A stretch of DNA of 64,000 nt from Calendula officinalis (GCA_963853835.1 OY970829.1:9344446-9408445); one strand, 5' to 3'; positions 12,201 through 22,815 are shown, counted from the first letter of the stretch. Program-made: numbers and translations. The notes: generated from the letters alone by a model not told the origin.

Positions 12201-12691
12201 TCTTCCACTGTCACACCCAAAAATTAAATAATTGCCCTTGATTTGAAAGATAAAATTTGGGGAAAAACAAATATTACCTGCAAACGCTTCTTGATTAAAC
12301 GAATGGATTGAGCAATTGCAGAAGCATGGCTCTTCCAATCATTCTCACTCTCATCCAAAATCGTCCATTGATTAGCAACAATTCCTTCTACAGTTAGACC
12401 GTCGGAAGTCGACGGTTCTACGGCTGCCTGAGTACTAAGCAACCGCCGTGTGTTCTTAAACCTAGACGCACGTGAGAAATCAAATCTTCTATTCGAAATT
12501 GAAGATAGCACAGATGGATTCTTCGATATAAATTCAAAATCAGATGCGCGATTTTGTGATTTATTGATTGAAGTGGAGAAATTGGTGGATTGGGGATCAG
12601 ATGGAGAGAGGAAAAGAGTGGAAATAGATTGATAACGCGAGAGAATTGAAGATGATTTTTTGTAAGCTCTTTTAAGTATGTTTGATGACAT
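9212..12691 (-). CDS. Peptide chain release factor 2-like, organellar (PrfB family)
   Basis: Seven exons on the minus strand: 12691-12278, 12207-11995, 11891-11790, 11652-11515, 11021-10717, 9624-9471 and 9346-9212, giving 486 residues. The product terminates organellar translation by reading UAA/UGA and releasing the peptide. The codon-reading SPF tripeptide of the RF2 class is at 317-319, and the catalytic GGQ is at 363-365 in RSGGAGGQHANVTDSAVR. The first 90 residues are Ser/Arg-rich with RRLLST, which suggests a mitochondrial presequence. Bacterial RF2 needs a programmed frameshift; nothing of the kind is needed here. The junction of exons 2 and 3 repeats GAATCG and encodes LESESV. It closely resembles what I recall of Arabidopsis At1g56350. 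The gene is head to head with the pseudouridine synthase. Confidence 0.9.
9890..10272. mobile_element. hAT-like MITE in intron 5 of the release-factor gene
   Basis: The element is built of GGGTTCGGGT / CCCGACCCG arms around an AT-rich centre. It ends CGTTGCCATTCCTA, the inverse of the TAGGAATGGCAACG terminus common among plant hAT MITEs. The left terminus is blurred and no target duplication was confirmed. Confidence 0.5.
10283..10396. repeat. 47-bp tandem repeat, about 2.4 copies, in intron 5 of the release-factor gene
   Basis: A 47-bp unit beginning TAATTGTGGAAGATGAGTAA starts at 10283, 10330 and 10377, with near-identical copies. It abuts the right end of the hAT-like MITE. Confidence 0.85.
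11051..11342. mobile_element. MITE in intron 4 of the release-factor gene (family M)
   Basis: The left arm (TATGAAATTGTGG, TTTATTACACAGAT) and the right arm (CCATAATTTCATA, TTTGTGTAATAAA) are inverted repeats over about 60 bp. A related element with the same termini lies downstream of the pseudouridine synthase at 15138-15314. The centre holds a 31-bp tandem repeat. Confidence 0.65.
11109..11232. repeat. 31-bp minisatellite, four copies, inside the family M MITE
   Basis: Four consecutive 31-bp units read TTTTGAAACTTGTAACATCA followed by ATGGTCCCTAG. The fourth is the most diverged. Confidence 0.8.
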
Positions 12692-13600
12692 AATTCGGTT
12701 TGTTTTGTGAGCGATCTACTGTAAGATTTGAAGGTTTGTTCAAGTTCAGAAAAACCCCAATATCATGGAAAAACAGGGTTTATTGCGCGAACCGGACCGG
12801 TTGTGTTGTTGTTCCCCAATTCTTGAAGTTTATATCCAAATTACCCCCTTGCAGTTACAAGAAAACAATTTGATCCCCTGTTCGTTTTACAATGTGTTCT
12901 CTAGTTAAAACTCAAAGAAGAAAATTTGAAAAATTTACCTTTTTCTTGTAAAATTCTCATTCTCATTTTCTACTAAGTAAAATGAATTGAGCTACTTAAG
13001 TTAGACTTATTAAAAGATCGATAAACGACCTCAGGCTCGAACTTCATACTAATGACGCATTTAGGCTCACGAGACCAAACGAATTAATATATTAATTATT
13101 ATAAAAAAAACTACTACTTCCTTCGATTCAAAATAAGTTATACACTTTGGGTTTCATGGTTTATTAGGCAAAAGATTATAATAATGGTTAAATTAGATTA
13201 ATCGAATGTTTAGTGGGGAATGAGTCTCACACTTTTTGAATAAAGTGTGGTTAATAATGTTTAAAAGTAACAGTAAAGGGGTCATTTCACTTTGTTAAAG
13301 TAGATAGTTAGTGGGTGAGGATCCCACCTTTTTTGTCAAATAAAATAATTTTTCAAAGTATATTACTTATTTTGAATCACCTAAAAAGGAAAGTTCATCA
13401 CTTATTTTGAATTGGAGGAAGTTAAACATTTAGGTATGTTTTAATAAGTTAATGTAATTAACTCAAAGTAGAAGGGGGTGTTTAGTGAAACGAAATTATG
13501 TAAAGTGCAAAATTCTTTACAACTAGACAATGACGTCCTTTCAACACCCTCAATCCGCCGTATCTCCGAAACACCAACCATCGTCTTCCGATCTCCGTCC
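12692..13600. promoter_or_regulatory. Shared intergenic region of a divergent gene pair (release factor / pseudouridine synthase)
   Basis: These 909 bases separate the two start codons, so both promoters must lie here. A Stowaway-like MITE of 305 bp takes up the middle third. No TATA box could be assigned with confidence to either gene. About 120 bases before the synthase ATG are free of stops in its frame but contain no in-frame ATG. Confidence 0.55.
13117..13421. mobile_element. Stowaway-like MITE, family S2, copy A
   Basis: The left end CTTCCTTCGATTCAAAATAA follows a TA, and the right end is its inverse (TTATTTTGAATTGGAGGAAG) with TT in place of TA. The interior (AGTGGG, CACTTTGTTAAAGTAGATAGTTAGTGGG) matches copies at 56892-57203 and 62761-63075, in inverted orientation. 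Confidence 0.75.
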
Positions 13601-14958
13601 ATGGCGGCCCAATCCCACCACCACCACTGCAATTCCGATTTAGCTCCAGTGCCACTATCCCCACCATTGCCACTGATATCAAAGGACATAGAGCTCAACA
13701 GAGCCATGTCAGCTTCTTCCAAATCAAGCATATTTTCTCTCTCTAAAAATGATGTGCTTCTAGAAGATGAGTGGCTCATTGCCTTGAATAAACCCCAGGG
13801 GGTTTATTGTGAGACCATTTTGGCTTCCGTTCCGAGTCTACTCAACGATTCAGGGGAACTCGGTAAGCTTCTGTTATGCATAGTTATTTTATGTTATTCT
13901 ACTTTCGTTAGGGTTTTCAGTATTCCAATTTTAGCTTCAAAATTGATACGAGTTCGTACCAATTGTCATTGATATTTAGATAAGATCTTGTATTGTTTGC
14001 TAGAAATCAATGAAATAAATTTCGCTTTATACAAAATGAACTAAAAGACCTTCTTGTTAAATATTTTGATTCAAAGTGTCTCAAATTAGGGCAAAGAAGG
14101 CTAAATAAGTAATTTTACAATGCCTTTCTTAGTTTCTTAACTATAAGTCTAATAACTTTTACTTAAACGCTAGAAACTGGTTGTAGCAATTTTAAGTCAC
14201 AATAATTAAATTATGATTTTCAAAACGCACATGTAACATTGTAACAATCACATGTTTGAATTTACTAACAGAAATTGGAAACTTTATTTATAGGTACCGA
14301 GTCAAAAAAGATGGAGTTACATCTAGCAAACAGACTCGATCGTGACACAAGTGGTGTAATATTAATAACCAAATCACACAAAATAGCTGCAAAACTCGTT
14401 CAAGCTTTCACAAATCACAAAATTAAAAAAACATACATTGCTTCATGTATCGGGCCCGCACCAAATTGGAAAAAAATCACAATTAAATCAGGGCACGGGC
14501 GATCAAAATTTGGGGCATGGCGTGTATATGCTACAAAAGATATTGGTAAAACATTGCCAGGTAGGTCCACCATTAAAGAAATGGAAACTTCATTTGAAAT
14601 ATTATCACTAAACGGTGAAAAATGTAATAATCAAGATTTGGAAGAATTAAATTTGGTTGTTGATGAGAAATCTGTAATTGGATGTAATGAGAATGTAAAT
14701 AGAGTTGAGGTTTTGGTGAGAGCAAGCCCTAAAAGTGGAAGAACACATCAAATTCGGTTACATTGTCAGTATCTTGGGATTTCTATTAAAGGAGATGTGA
14801 AATATGAAGGCGTTTATGAATGGAATGATGATGTTTTTGATGGTCATCAGCTTCATGCGGAATGTTTGACTTTTGACCATCCTGTTACGGGTTTGACTAT
14901 TGTTGTCCGTGCTCCTTTGCCAGTTTGGGCTAAAAAAGTGACATCATCTTTTGAGTGA
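13601..14958 (+). CDS. RluA-family RNA pseudouridine synthase (RNA pseudouridine synthase 1-like)
   Basis: Two exons, 13601-13862 and 14294-14958, join in phase 1 to give 308 residues. The family turns uridine into pseudouridine in RNA. The catalytic Asp is D103 in HLANRLDRDTSGVILITKS, the plant form of the HRLDxxTSG motif. RASPKSGRTHQIRLH and KGDVKYEG further on are the other RluA signatures. Residues 1-50 (His/Pro/Ser-rich) may be a weak targeting region. The frame stays open upstream of 13601 but has no in-frame ATG, so this ATG was chosen. The length is near the roughly 320 residues I recall for Arabidopsis At1g56345, which is also the neighbour of the release factor there. Substrate and compartment cannot be told from sequence. 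Confidence 0.88.
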
Positions 14959-15137
14959 ACGAGTTTGTATGTTCATAACATAGATTCCAGGATTTTTTTT
15001 TTATCACATGTGGGTAATATCGTAAGGTAAATTCGTGCAAAACTCTTTAGTATGTGTCTTTAGGATTGGGTTTTAAAGGTATTGATTTTGAAAAGAAGAA
15101 AAAAATAGAGTAAGTTACATGAATTTTCCATGTGGGT

Positions 15138-15314
15138 TGTATGAAATTATGTATTTATTACATAGACAGCTGTAATTTTGAAAGTTGTAACACCAATTGT
15201 CCCTAAAAACTTAAGGTCCTTTTTTGCTTTAGGGATAGTTGGTCATACAAATTTCAAAATAGGGACTGTCCGTGTAATGAAAAAGTCGAGGGATGAAATT
15301 TATAATTTCATACA
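15138..15314. mobile_element. Family M MITE, short copy, 3' of the pseudouridine synthase
   Basis: The termini TGTATGAAATTATG and ATAATTTCATACA are inverted repeats. The inner text (TTGTAACACCAATTGTCCCT) matches the repeat unit of the copy at 11051-11342. Confidence 0.65.
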
Positions 15315-15753
15315 AACATAAAGAGGGTAATTTGGTCATTTGTCCATCACGTGCGATGAATGAGATGTCTTTTTGGACTTGATTATGTAGCTACAACTTT
15401 TTGGGACTGAGGTTGTTCAAGTTGAAACTTTTGAAGAAATCCATAATTAGGGTATAATCCGTCACTGAATTTGTAATTTAGTGTAAAACAGTACTGTATT
15501 TGGTAACTAAAACAAAAAAAAAAATGTTAGTTTAGTAAATTATGTAGACTAGTTATAAATTGTATATACGGTTTTGATATTTTTACTGTTTAATATTTGG
15601 TTATGTGATTGTGAACACCTTCATTTGTTTATTGCAGCTTAAGTTTTGGAGGATCTTCTTGTTTTCTTAACAAGAAGAGAAACAAATTTTTACCAGAAAA
15701 TGTTTGGTATTTTTAGTTTGTGTATACATGAGCGCAGAAACAGATGATGCAAG

Positions 15754-16047
15754 TGATACGATCCTATTATTAGGATATTATTATTATTATTATTATTATT
15801 TAAGTATTATTATATTAGGATATTATTATTATTTCATTTTCCTTGTTTATCTAGGTCTAGGAATAGGGCCGGCTCTATTAATAGAGACCGATTCCCTCAT
15901 TGTTTAGACATCGAGAAAAGTTTATCAGTATTATTGTCTTTCATTGTTAGGGAGAAACCTGGTTTTCGAATTCCAGGATTATCATTTATTCAGTTAGCTT
16001 TCGGTGATTTACACCGACAGCCTTCTTTTATTGTTTGGTTCGTATCA
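15754..16047 (+). repeat. 5' LTR of the gag-only element
   Basis: The LTR starts TGATACGATCC and ends GTTCGTATCA, 294 bp, with a TTA-type microsatellite near the left edge. Confidence 0.9.
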
Positions 16048-16050
16048 AAT

Positions 16051-16062
16051 TGGTATCAGAGC
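16051..16062 (+). other. Primer-binding site for initiator tRNA-Met
   Basis: TGGTATCAGAGC starts three bases after the 5' LTR. It is the standard plant retrotransposon primer site, complementary to the 3' end of initiator tRNA-Met. Confidence 0.9.
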
Positions 16063-16237
16063 TGTTCGGTTCTGGATCAATCGCTCAAAAAAAAAAATAG
16101 TATTCACGATTTACTGTTCATCGCAGCACTGTTCATTCGCGTACTGTTCATTGGCGGCACTGTTCACGTGATTACTGTTCATCGCGAACACTGTTCATCC
16201 GGAGGTACTGTTCACAAAAAAAATCGATTTATTCAAG

Positions 16238-17571
16238 ATGGCCAGAAAAGTTGTTGAAGTTGATGCAGATTTGATTCAATTCAAAGCTGATGTTGCAACG
16301 AATCAAGGGAAAACCAGGGAGCAGTTCGTGTCGTTGCAGGCTACTATTGATCGAAACAAGGCAGATACCGACAAACAAATCGCTAAGATACTCCGGGTAT
16401 TAAAAACCCTACAGCCGCCAGTCAACACCACCACCCCACCGGCGAGCAGTATATCGACTACGGTGGCACCGCACACTGTAGGCAGCAGCGGTACAACTCC
16501 TGTTCCGTCCCCAAGTCGAGGGGTTGTACGCCCGACAGTTCCGGTCATGAGCTCAACAATGCCACCACCTGTGGCATACACTAGTTCTCAGGGCTGCACT
16601 TTGATTCACAGGGTTTTCCGCAACCCACCTGGGAGATTCCGCAACGAACCTGGAACGAGTAAAGATCAAACCAGAATTTTCCCCCGGACATATTTGGAGG
16701 TTTCTACATCGGAATAATAGGGCAGACACACCCAAACAACTCGGGTACCAGTTACGACCGAGGATAGGGTCAATGTAATGACCATATGATGCGGAAACTC
16801 AAGATGCCCATATTTGAAGGGGAAGACGCGTTTGGATGGGTGTACAAAGTGGAATGGTTTTTTGATATGCAGGGTATGTCCACTTCGGTAGAAAGGTTAC
16901 GTGCAGCTGTTTTGTGCATGGAGGGCCAGGCTTTAGCTTGGTACAGGTGGAGCGATCGACGTGAACCGTTCCGGCATTGGGAAATGTTGAAAAATAAACT
17001 GTTGGAACGTTTTCAACCGTCACAAGCCGGGGATTTGCACGAGCAGTTCCTGTCCATTAACCAGAATGGAACAGCTCGCGAGTATGTGGGTGCATATGAA
17101 TCTTTAGCCGCTCAGTTGGAAGGCCTGCCGGAACAGATTATGTTGGGAACTTTCGTTAAGGGTTTAAAACCCGAACTCAGATCTGCGGTCCGTCTACTAC
17201 AGCCCCAAGGTCTCACTCAAGCTGTGAAATTTTCGATAATGGTAGATGAATCCGGAACGGTGACGGGAACAAAAGCACCGGGAACTCGACCGATTGTGAC
17301 CGGATCAACGGGAAAGACCACGGGCGGTCTGCCTACGGTAATCCCGCAAGGTACCGGGGGTGGAACGGAACAACCCTTCAAACGAATGACTAATACCGAT
17401 TATGCAGAAAAACGCGCGAAGGGATTATGCTTTCGTTGTGACGGGAAGTATGCACCCGGCCATAAATGCCCCGAGAAGACTTTGCATGTTATGATTATAC
17501 AGGAAGGTGAGGAGGAGGATGAGATTGAGTCACAAGACAGACCATGGGACCCCAGACTCAAGAACGACTGA
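16238..17571 (+). pseudogene. Ty3-type gag with frameshift and stops
   Basis: An N-terminal frame (16238-16717, starting MARKVVEVDADLIQFKADV) is followed in another frame by the capsid and nucleocapsid part (16786-17571). The second part shows MPIFEGEDAFGWVYKVEWFF, LLERFQPSQAGDLHEQF, EYVGAYESL and FVKGLKPELRSAV, then the zinc knuckle GLCFRCDGKYAPGHKC. This is the gag type of plant chromovirus-like Ty3 elements. In the joining region the downstream frame holds a TAG, so a single gag protein cannot be made from this copy. The frame ends just before the polypurine tract. Confidence 0.8.
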
Positions 17572-17608
17572 GATGAGATTCAAGACCACACCTTGAGGAC
17601 AAGGTGTG

Positions 17609-17626
17609 TTTTTTGGGGCGGAGTAA
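17609..17626 (+). other. Polypurine tract of the gag-only element
   Basis: GGGGCGGAGTAA lies directly before the 3' LTR, in the expected place for plus-strand priming. Confidence 0.7.
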
Positions 17627-17917
17627 TGATACGATCCTATTATTAGGATATTATTATTATTATTATTATTTAAGTATTATTATATTAGGATATTATTATT
17701 ATTTCGTTTTCCTTGTTTATTTAGGTCTAGGAATAGGGCCGGCTCTATTAATAGAGACTGATTCCCTCATTGTTTAGGCATCGAGAAAAGTTTATCAGTA
17801 TTATTGTCTTTCATTGTTAGGGGGAAACCTGGTTCTCGAATTCCAGGATTATCATTTATTCAGTTAGCTTTCGGTGATTTACACCGACAACCTTCTTTTA
17901 TTGTTTGGTTCGTATCA
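17627..17917 (+). repeat. 3' LTR of the gag-only element
   Basis: The 291-bp repeat is identical to the 5' LTR except for seven transitions and one missing 3-bp microsatellite unit. It is followed by GCAAG. Confidence 0.9.
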
Positions 17918-18094
17918 GCAAGATTGTTGACTTCATGATTTGTCTCGAAGTATTTATACAAGAGATTGTAAAGTATAAACAATCAAGATATGAAATTTGA
18001 CTATAATTGCTTGTTTAGCCTTTTATTTATTTATTTGTGTTACTTGTCTAATAAGAATCATTCAGGTCAGCATTGCCTTAGATTTAATTAAGTT

Positions 18095-18352
18095 CCATTA
18101 AAGCTGAAGTAAAAATTCTTTAGGGTGGTGATTAGATATGTCATGTTGTACGATTCAGATTGTTGGCCTTTAAGAAGGCATGCAAGGACTAAGGAGGCTG
18201 GACCGGTAGAGATACGGATGTTGAGGTGGACATGTGGTAAAACCATGTTAGACATGTTATTGACGGGAATCTTCAGAGGAGAAATTGAAGTCGAGACTAT
18301 CATCAATAAGCTGAAGAAAAAGACGACTAAGATAGTAAAAACAATTGTCTGA
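18095..18352 (+). pseudogene. RTE-type LINE relic: C-terminal end of reverse transcriptase
   Basis: The frame reads PLKLK-stop-KFFRVVIRYVMLYDSDCW, then VEIRMLRWTCGKTMLDML and GEIEVETIINKLK. This is the tail of a plant non-LTR reverse transcriptase family known by MLRWMCG and a conserved IINKMR block. One in-frame TAA and the loss of everything before and after show that it is a relic. Confidence 0.75.
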
Positions 18353-18376
18353 ATCAAATCACATGAAAACCACCTA

Positions 18377-19416
18377 TTTTTTTTTTTTTTAAAAAAAGCT
18401 AAATTTTATTAAAGTTTAGCAAAACGCTAAACAACAATCAAAACAGAGGGTTTCTACTTTCTAATCCAATCAACCCAAGAGATCTTATATTGACCTCTTA
18501 GAGTTAACCAATTAAAAGAAAATAATACAATAAAATCTAAAATAACTCCTTTTCGGATGCTACCAAAATCAAAAATAGTGGAGTTCCGATATCTCCATAT
18601 CATCCAACACGAAGCAACTCCAATAGATTTTAGCTTCACGTCTGCATGTCTTAAATTTGTAGCACCATTACACCAAATCCACAAGTCATCAAATGAATCA
18701 CCTGTAAACTCATTAACTTGACACCATTTACTAATTGATTTCCATATTTGTCTCGAATTTGTACAACAAAAAAAAACATGAGACACCGATTCCACACCAC
18801 CTTGACAAACCGGACAAGAAAGCGACTCAATCTCCAACCCTTTCAGAGATAAATTTAGTCTAGTCGGGAGACGATCCAATCTTAATCGCCATAAAAAGAC
18901 ATTAACTTTTGTAGGAGCCGGTTTAAACCAAATAGTAACGAAATTAATTCCGGGGTGAATAGCCTTGTCAATAACCAATCGAGCTCCTGCCACCGAAAAT
19001 TCAACTTGGGAATTCATTTGCCAACACACTTTATCATTTCCAACCCCTACTTGTATGGTTGACAACATCAAAATAAGATTATCGTATTGAGTTTTTTCAA
19101 TACCTCCTCTCAGAGGTCTACGCCACATCCACTGCCAAGAACCATCATTCCATTTGTCTTGAATCAAACTTGAATTCACCAAATCCAACCGAAATAATCG
19201 GTTGAAAACATTACACAACCGTTGATCCCCCACCCAAGTATCCAACCAAAACTTCAATTTATTCCCACTAACTAGATCATACTTTATGGAGTTATATTTC
19301 ATAATATCTTTGTCATGTAAATAATTTATAGTACCTATTATACGAGCCCATGTACCTTTGAAATTGTGATTAGAATTCCGATTCATAATAGCACCATCCT
19401 CTCCATATATTGCTAG
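18377..19416 (-). pseudogene. LINE (L1-type) 3' fragment with zf-RVT domain
   Basis: The minus-strand frame begins near LAIYGEDGAIMNRN and runs through KFWLDTWVGDQRLC, WLWRLRLDRLPTRLNL-like zf-RVT text (actual FLWRLRLDRLPTRLNLSLKG) and CPVCQGGVESVSHVFFCC to a stop at 18454. These are the last 320 residues of a plant LINE ORF2 after the RT core. A T-run at 18377-18390 is the minus-strand poly-A tail. The RT and endonuclease are absent, as in a 5'-truncated insertion. No target duplication was found. Confidence 0.75.
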
Positions 19417-19568
19417 AGCAGTTGGTGTTTTGTATATGCAAGTCGGTAGATCAAATGTGGTGGAAGAACAATGATTAATAATTGATTCAGGTAGCAGTTG
19501 GTGTTTTGTATACGCAAGTCGGTAGATCAAATGTGGTGGAAGAACAATGATTAATAATTGATTCAGGT
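19417..19568. repeat. 76-bp tandem duplication at the 5' edge of the LINE fragment
   Basis: Two copies, 19417-19492 and 19493-19568, differ at very few bases (for example GTATATGC versus GTATACGC). The first copy is fused in frame to the LINE fragment. Confidence 0.85.
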
Positions 19569-20020
19569 AGTTAGGGGTTGGGGATGGATCAAATGATCAA
19601 GAGTGTGGTGGCGCGATGATGATAATTATTTATTGAGCTTTGGAATCAAAGAGATAGATGTGAGTATTGAGTTTGAATGTGGTGAAAGAATATGAGTTAA
19701 AGAGAGAAAAAACAATCAATTAATAGAGTATATTTTACCGATGATCCCTGTTGTTTACAACTCATTACAGTCGTTTATCTTCGTTTTATTAGAAATATTC
19801 AAAAAGATATTTTGGTTATGTAAATTTTTTAAAAGCAGTAGAGACCACCAGTATAACAAAGTTTATACATTAGGTACATACAATGTAATAACCAAACTTA
19901 AATTTTGAAGTTGTAATAAGTAGTATTTCACACCATCTATGTAATTTGCTCAACAAGATTTTTACAACTTGAATTATACTTGGACTGTTCATTTTGTTAT
20001 ATTGGACTTTCATTAGTTTT

Positions 20021-20160
20021 CTTTTTTTCTTTTTTTTTAACCAGCACTTAATCTACTTATTTTTTCGTCTATGATGAGATTTGAAGCCATAATCTATTAG
20101 TGATAGGAAACATCTTACATCAATCTCCATAACCACTAAGCTATAAATCTTGAATTAATT
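20021..20160 (-). mobile_element. tRNA-derived SINE, copy 1
   Basis: On the minus strand the element has a box A-like TAGCTTAGTGGTTA, a box B-like GCTTCAAATCTC, a GTAGATTAAGTGCTGGTT 3' end and a poly-A tail. CATTAGTT flanks both sides as a likely target duplication. The same 3' end appears in copies at 41374, 48722 and 62557. Confidence 0.7.
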
Positions 20161-20358
20161 TACATTAGTTAAATATAAATATTTTATGTTGAATACGAAG
20201 TGATGGTATGGGAAATTGATATGCATTAACGGTCGAGGAGCAATTAAGTCTGACCAAGTACTTGATGATGTATGGGAGCATATAAAAGAAATTGGTCAAA
20301 TTTAATTATGTGGGCCATAGTGAAAACGAAATGCTATGGAAGGGGTTGTGAATTGTGA

Positions 20359-20532
20359 TGAGAGAAATGTTATTGATCATTGTTATTTGTGTTTATTATT
20401 TTAAGATGATATGTATAATGTATAATTTGATAATTCGTGTTTTTTATATTATCTATTAATTTTGATATTAATCCTGATTAAATAAATAGTCATACAAATA
20501 GACACAAATAATAATATAAATATCATTTCTCA
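20359..20532. mobile_element. MITE with inverted ends of about 38 bp
   Basis: The left end TGAGAGAAATGTTATTGATC and the right end ATATAAATATCATTTCTCA are inverse to each other over 38 bases with some mismatches (ATTTGTGTTTATT against AATAGACACAAAT). Superfamily not determined. Confidence 0.55.
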
Positions 20533-21861
20533 TGTGGTGCGCTGTGACTTCAATGAGTCATGTGTACCGTTAACTTGAATTTATTTATAAATGTTTATAA
20601 TATATTTTAGTATTCTTATTGAACTATTAAAGGTTAATCATAGTACATTAAATTTGATAAAATGCTCGATTAGTACGTTGGTTTACTAATTTCATCTTAT
20701 TTCCTCACGTGATGTACTTCTAATATCAATATATTGAGATGAACGGATATTTATAGTCCGTCAAAAGCTCCAATAAAAGTAAGTCGAGTAAAAAAATGCA
20801 ATCAAATTAATGAGTTAGGGTAGTAAATTGATTATTTTTTCAAGTTAAAGATATCATATTACACTTTAATAGTTAAAGGTAGTACAAGACATAATGAGCA
20901 AAGTTCAGTAAAATATATGTTAGCCTTATTTTAGCCTTTATAAATAGAAGTGTCAGTTTTAAAAAGAAAAATTGTATTGTTTACTATTAAATATTTATCC
21001 TTCTACCCATAAAATGATTGACATGTGAAATGTATTAATTTTTTTTCTTTCTTAATCTCATTCTTAGATTTAGATACTTATATTGATTAGATAAGCATGA
21101 TATTTATTATGAATCAATACAATAACTCTTAAAAAAAGCATGATATCACCATTATAAAATGTAATTCTTTCACTACTTTGTTGAGTTTTAAATTAAACTG
21201 TATAAATATATCAAAATATAAATTGGGTTCGTGAATAAATTTTTCTTAGGTAGATATCATATTTGTAACTTGTAAGGACAAATAAGATATCATAAAAGAA
21301 TTTTTAATGACACAAACAAAATTATGAATTTCTACGAAGGATATCTATAAATCTATGAAATTCCTCCTATAATACAAATGGGATACAAAAGTAATGTTCA
21401 CATATAATTATAAAATATATAATAAAAGTTACAAAAGGTTGATTTGCTTTAGTGGCAATATACCTTCTATGTAGTTCTCTCACTCATACGTCACCCGAGT
21501 TCGGCCCCTAATAACGAATTCTTTTTCTTTTTAGCATGAATTAGAATTATTCCATCCATTTTCCCCATATTCCAACATATGACTAATTTTCTCTCTTTTT
21601 AATTTTTATCTTTAATCCATCAATTTATATTTCCAAAATTAATATTCTATATCATAATTTTATTGCCAAAGTTTTAGTATCCATGTTTGTCTTTTTTTAA
21701 AATATTATTTATGTTTTTAATTTTTAATATTCTAAATTTTATAAGTTTTTTATTCATTACTTATGTTGCCAGGACTAAGGTACGTGAATAATTTATTTTG
21801 TAGTATGAACTTAATATGTTGGTTTTCAAAATATAATTTATAAACATAATATTGTTGTAAC

Positions 21862-22020
21862 TTTTGGGAGGAAGATTATGAAAGAAAAAATGTTCCAAAT
21901 TTCCTTACTCTTCTTTTCCTTTCTTTTATAAAAAAAAAACTCTAGAACACAATACAATTTTTATTTCTTTCAATTTCTTTTCTCTTCTCTTGAAATTAAA
22001 ACTCGGGAACACAGTGTTAG
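21862..22020. repeat. Dispersed repeat, also at 49443-49590
   Basis: Both copies share TTTTGGGAGGAAGATTATGA, a TTTCTTTTATAAAAAAAA stretch and AAATTAAAACTCNGGAACAC with about the same spacing. Confidence 0.65.
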
Positions 22021-22230
22021 TCTTTTAACCAAAAAATTGAGTTGTAAAAAGTTAATATTTTTAGATTCTTGAACAACTTCTATATTATAAACGAAAAATA
22101 AAAACCATTAGCGGAGCACGGACACTATTACACTTGTTTCCTACAATGTGTATAAAAAATCAAAATTGCACAAGAATATATGAAACTGCCTTTATTGATA
22201 AACTGGTAATGGTCCTAACCTTGAGGTCCC

Positions 22231-22815
22231 TGTAGGAGCTAATACCAATTTTCATTAAATAAAATACAATACAATTGGGAAATGACTAAAACAAATACAA
22301 GATTGAAACTAGAATATGTAGAAACAAATAAGAGACAAGTTATGGTTGAGTCTCGTGAAATTCACGATCCCCTTAAAATAGATTCGTTGTCTATTTCCCA
22401 GGGTAAAACAACCGAGTAGTTTTACACTACCGAATATAATCCAAGCCCGAACACTTATCGAAAAGTTGTGTGTTTAAGAACACGAAAGGAAAAACAGCTA
22501 TATGTTTTGGAGTTCTCAAAAGTATGGAGATTGTAAGAGTATGTGAAAAGGTGTATTATCAATATTATTATTTGAATACTTCCACTAACTCAAGTGACAA
22601 AAACCGAGTGGCAAAAAACCGAACCAACGTGAAACCCGAGAGACGAGCATGAATAGGTTCAAGTTCCCACTAGTTCATTTGTTTTATTTCTTTGTTCCAT
22701 ACACCCCACTTTGAGAGTCGATATCTCATTCATCACACTCCATTTTGGACATACCAACCATTAATTATATATAACAAATATACATATAATTATATATGTC
22801 CAAAATTTTCCAACA
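22231..22815 (-). repeat. 3' LTR of the Copia relic (with an internal deletion)
   Basis: The repeat runs from TGTAGGAGC to CCAACA. Compared with the other LTR it lacks about 205 bp between GTGTAT and TATCAATATTATTA. Confidence 0.8.

Larger units (their letters stand above)
15754..17917 (+). mobile_element. Complete gag-only LTR retrotransposon (TR-GAG-like), 2.16 kb
   Basis: Two LTRs of 294 and 291 bp flank a tRNA-Met primer site, one decayed gag and a polypurine tract, with no pol. The target duplication GCAAG is perfect (15749-15753 and 17918-17922). The LTRs start TGATACGA and end TCGTATCA. They differ at seven sites, all transitions, plus one 3-bp unit in a TTA microsatellite, so the insertion is fairly young. 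With no protease, RT or integrase the element must have moved using enzymes from another Ty3-type element. This layout matches the published TR-GAG class of non-autonomous plant elements. Confidence 0.9.
19569..22230. other. Intergenic, AT-rich, with a SINE and a MITE; no gene seen
   Basis: No protein could be recognised. Read on the minus strand, 19569-19760 looks like a promoter and leader (a TATA-like ATATACTC stretch and CT-rich text), but no gene body follows except the LINE fragment. A second stretch, 20610-20900, shares phrases with the fold-back element at 37852-38228 (such as CAATRTATTGA and GATGAACG) and is probably an old copy. Confidence 0.45.

Noticed and set aside
13478..13600. 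Longer N-terminus of the pseudouridine synthase
   Set aside because: The frame is open but starts at GTG and has no ATG before 13601.
13441..13779. 112-residue minus-strand frame over the start of the pseudouridine synthase
   Set aside because: It is the antisense shadow of exon 1; low-complexity W and S runs come from the CCA/CAC-rich coding strand.
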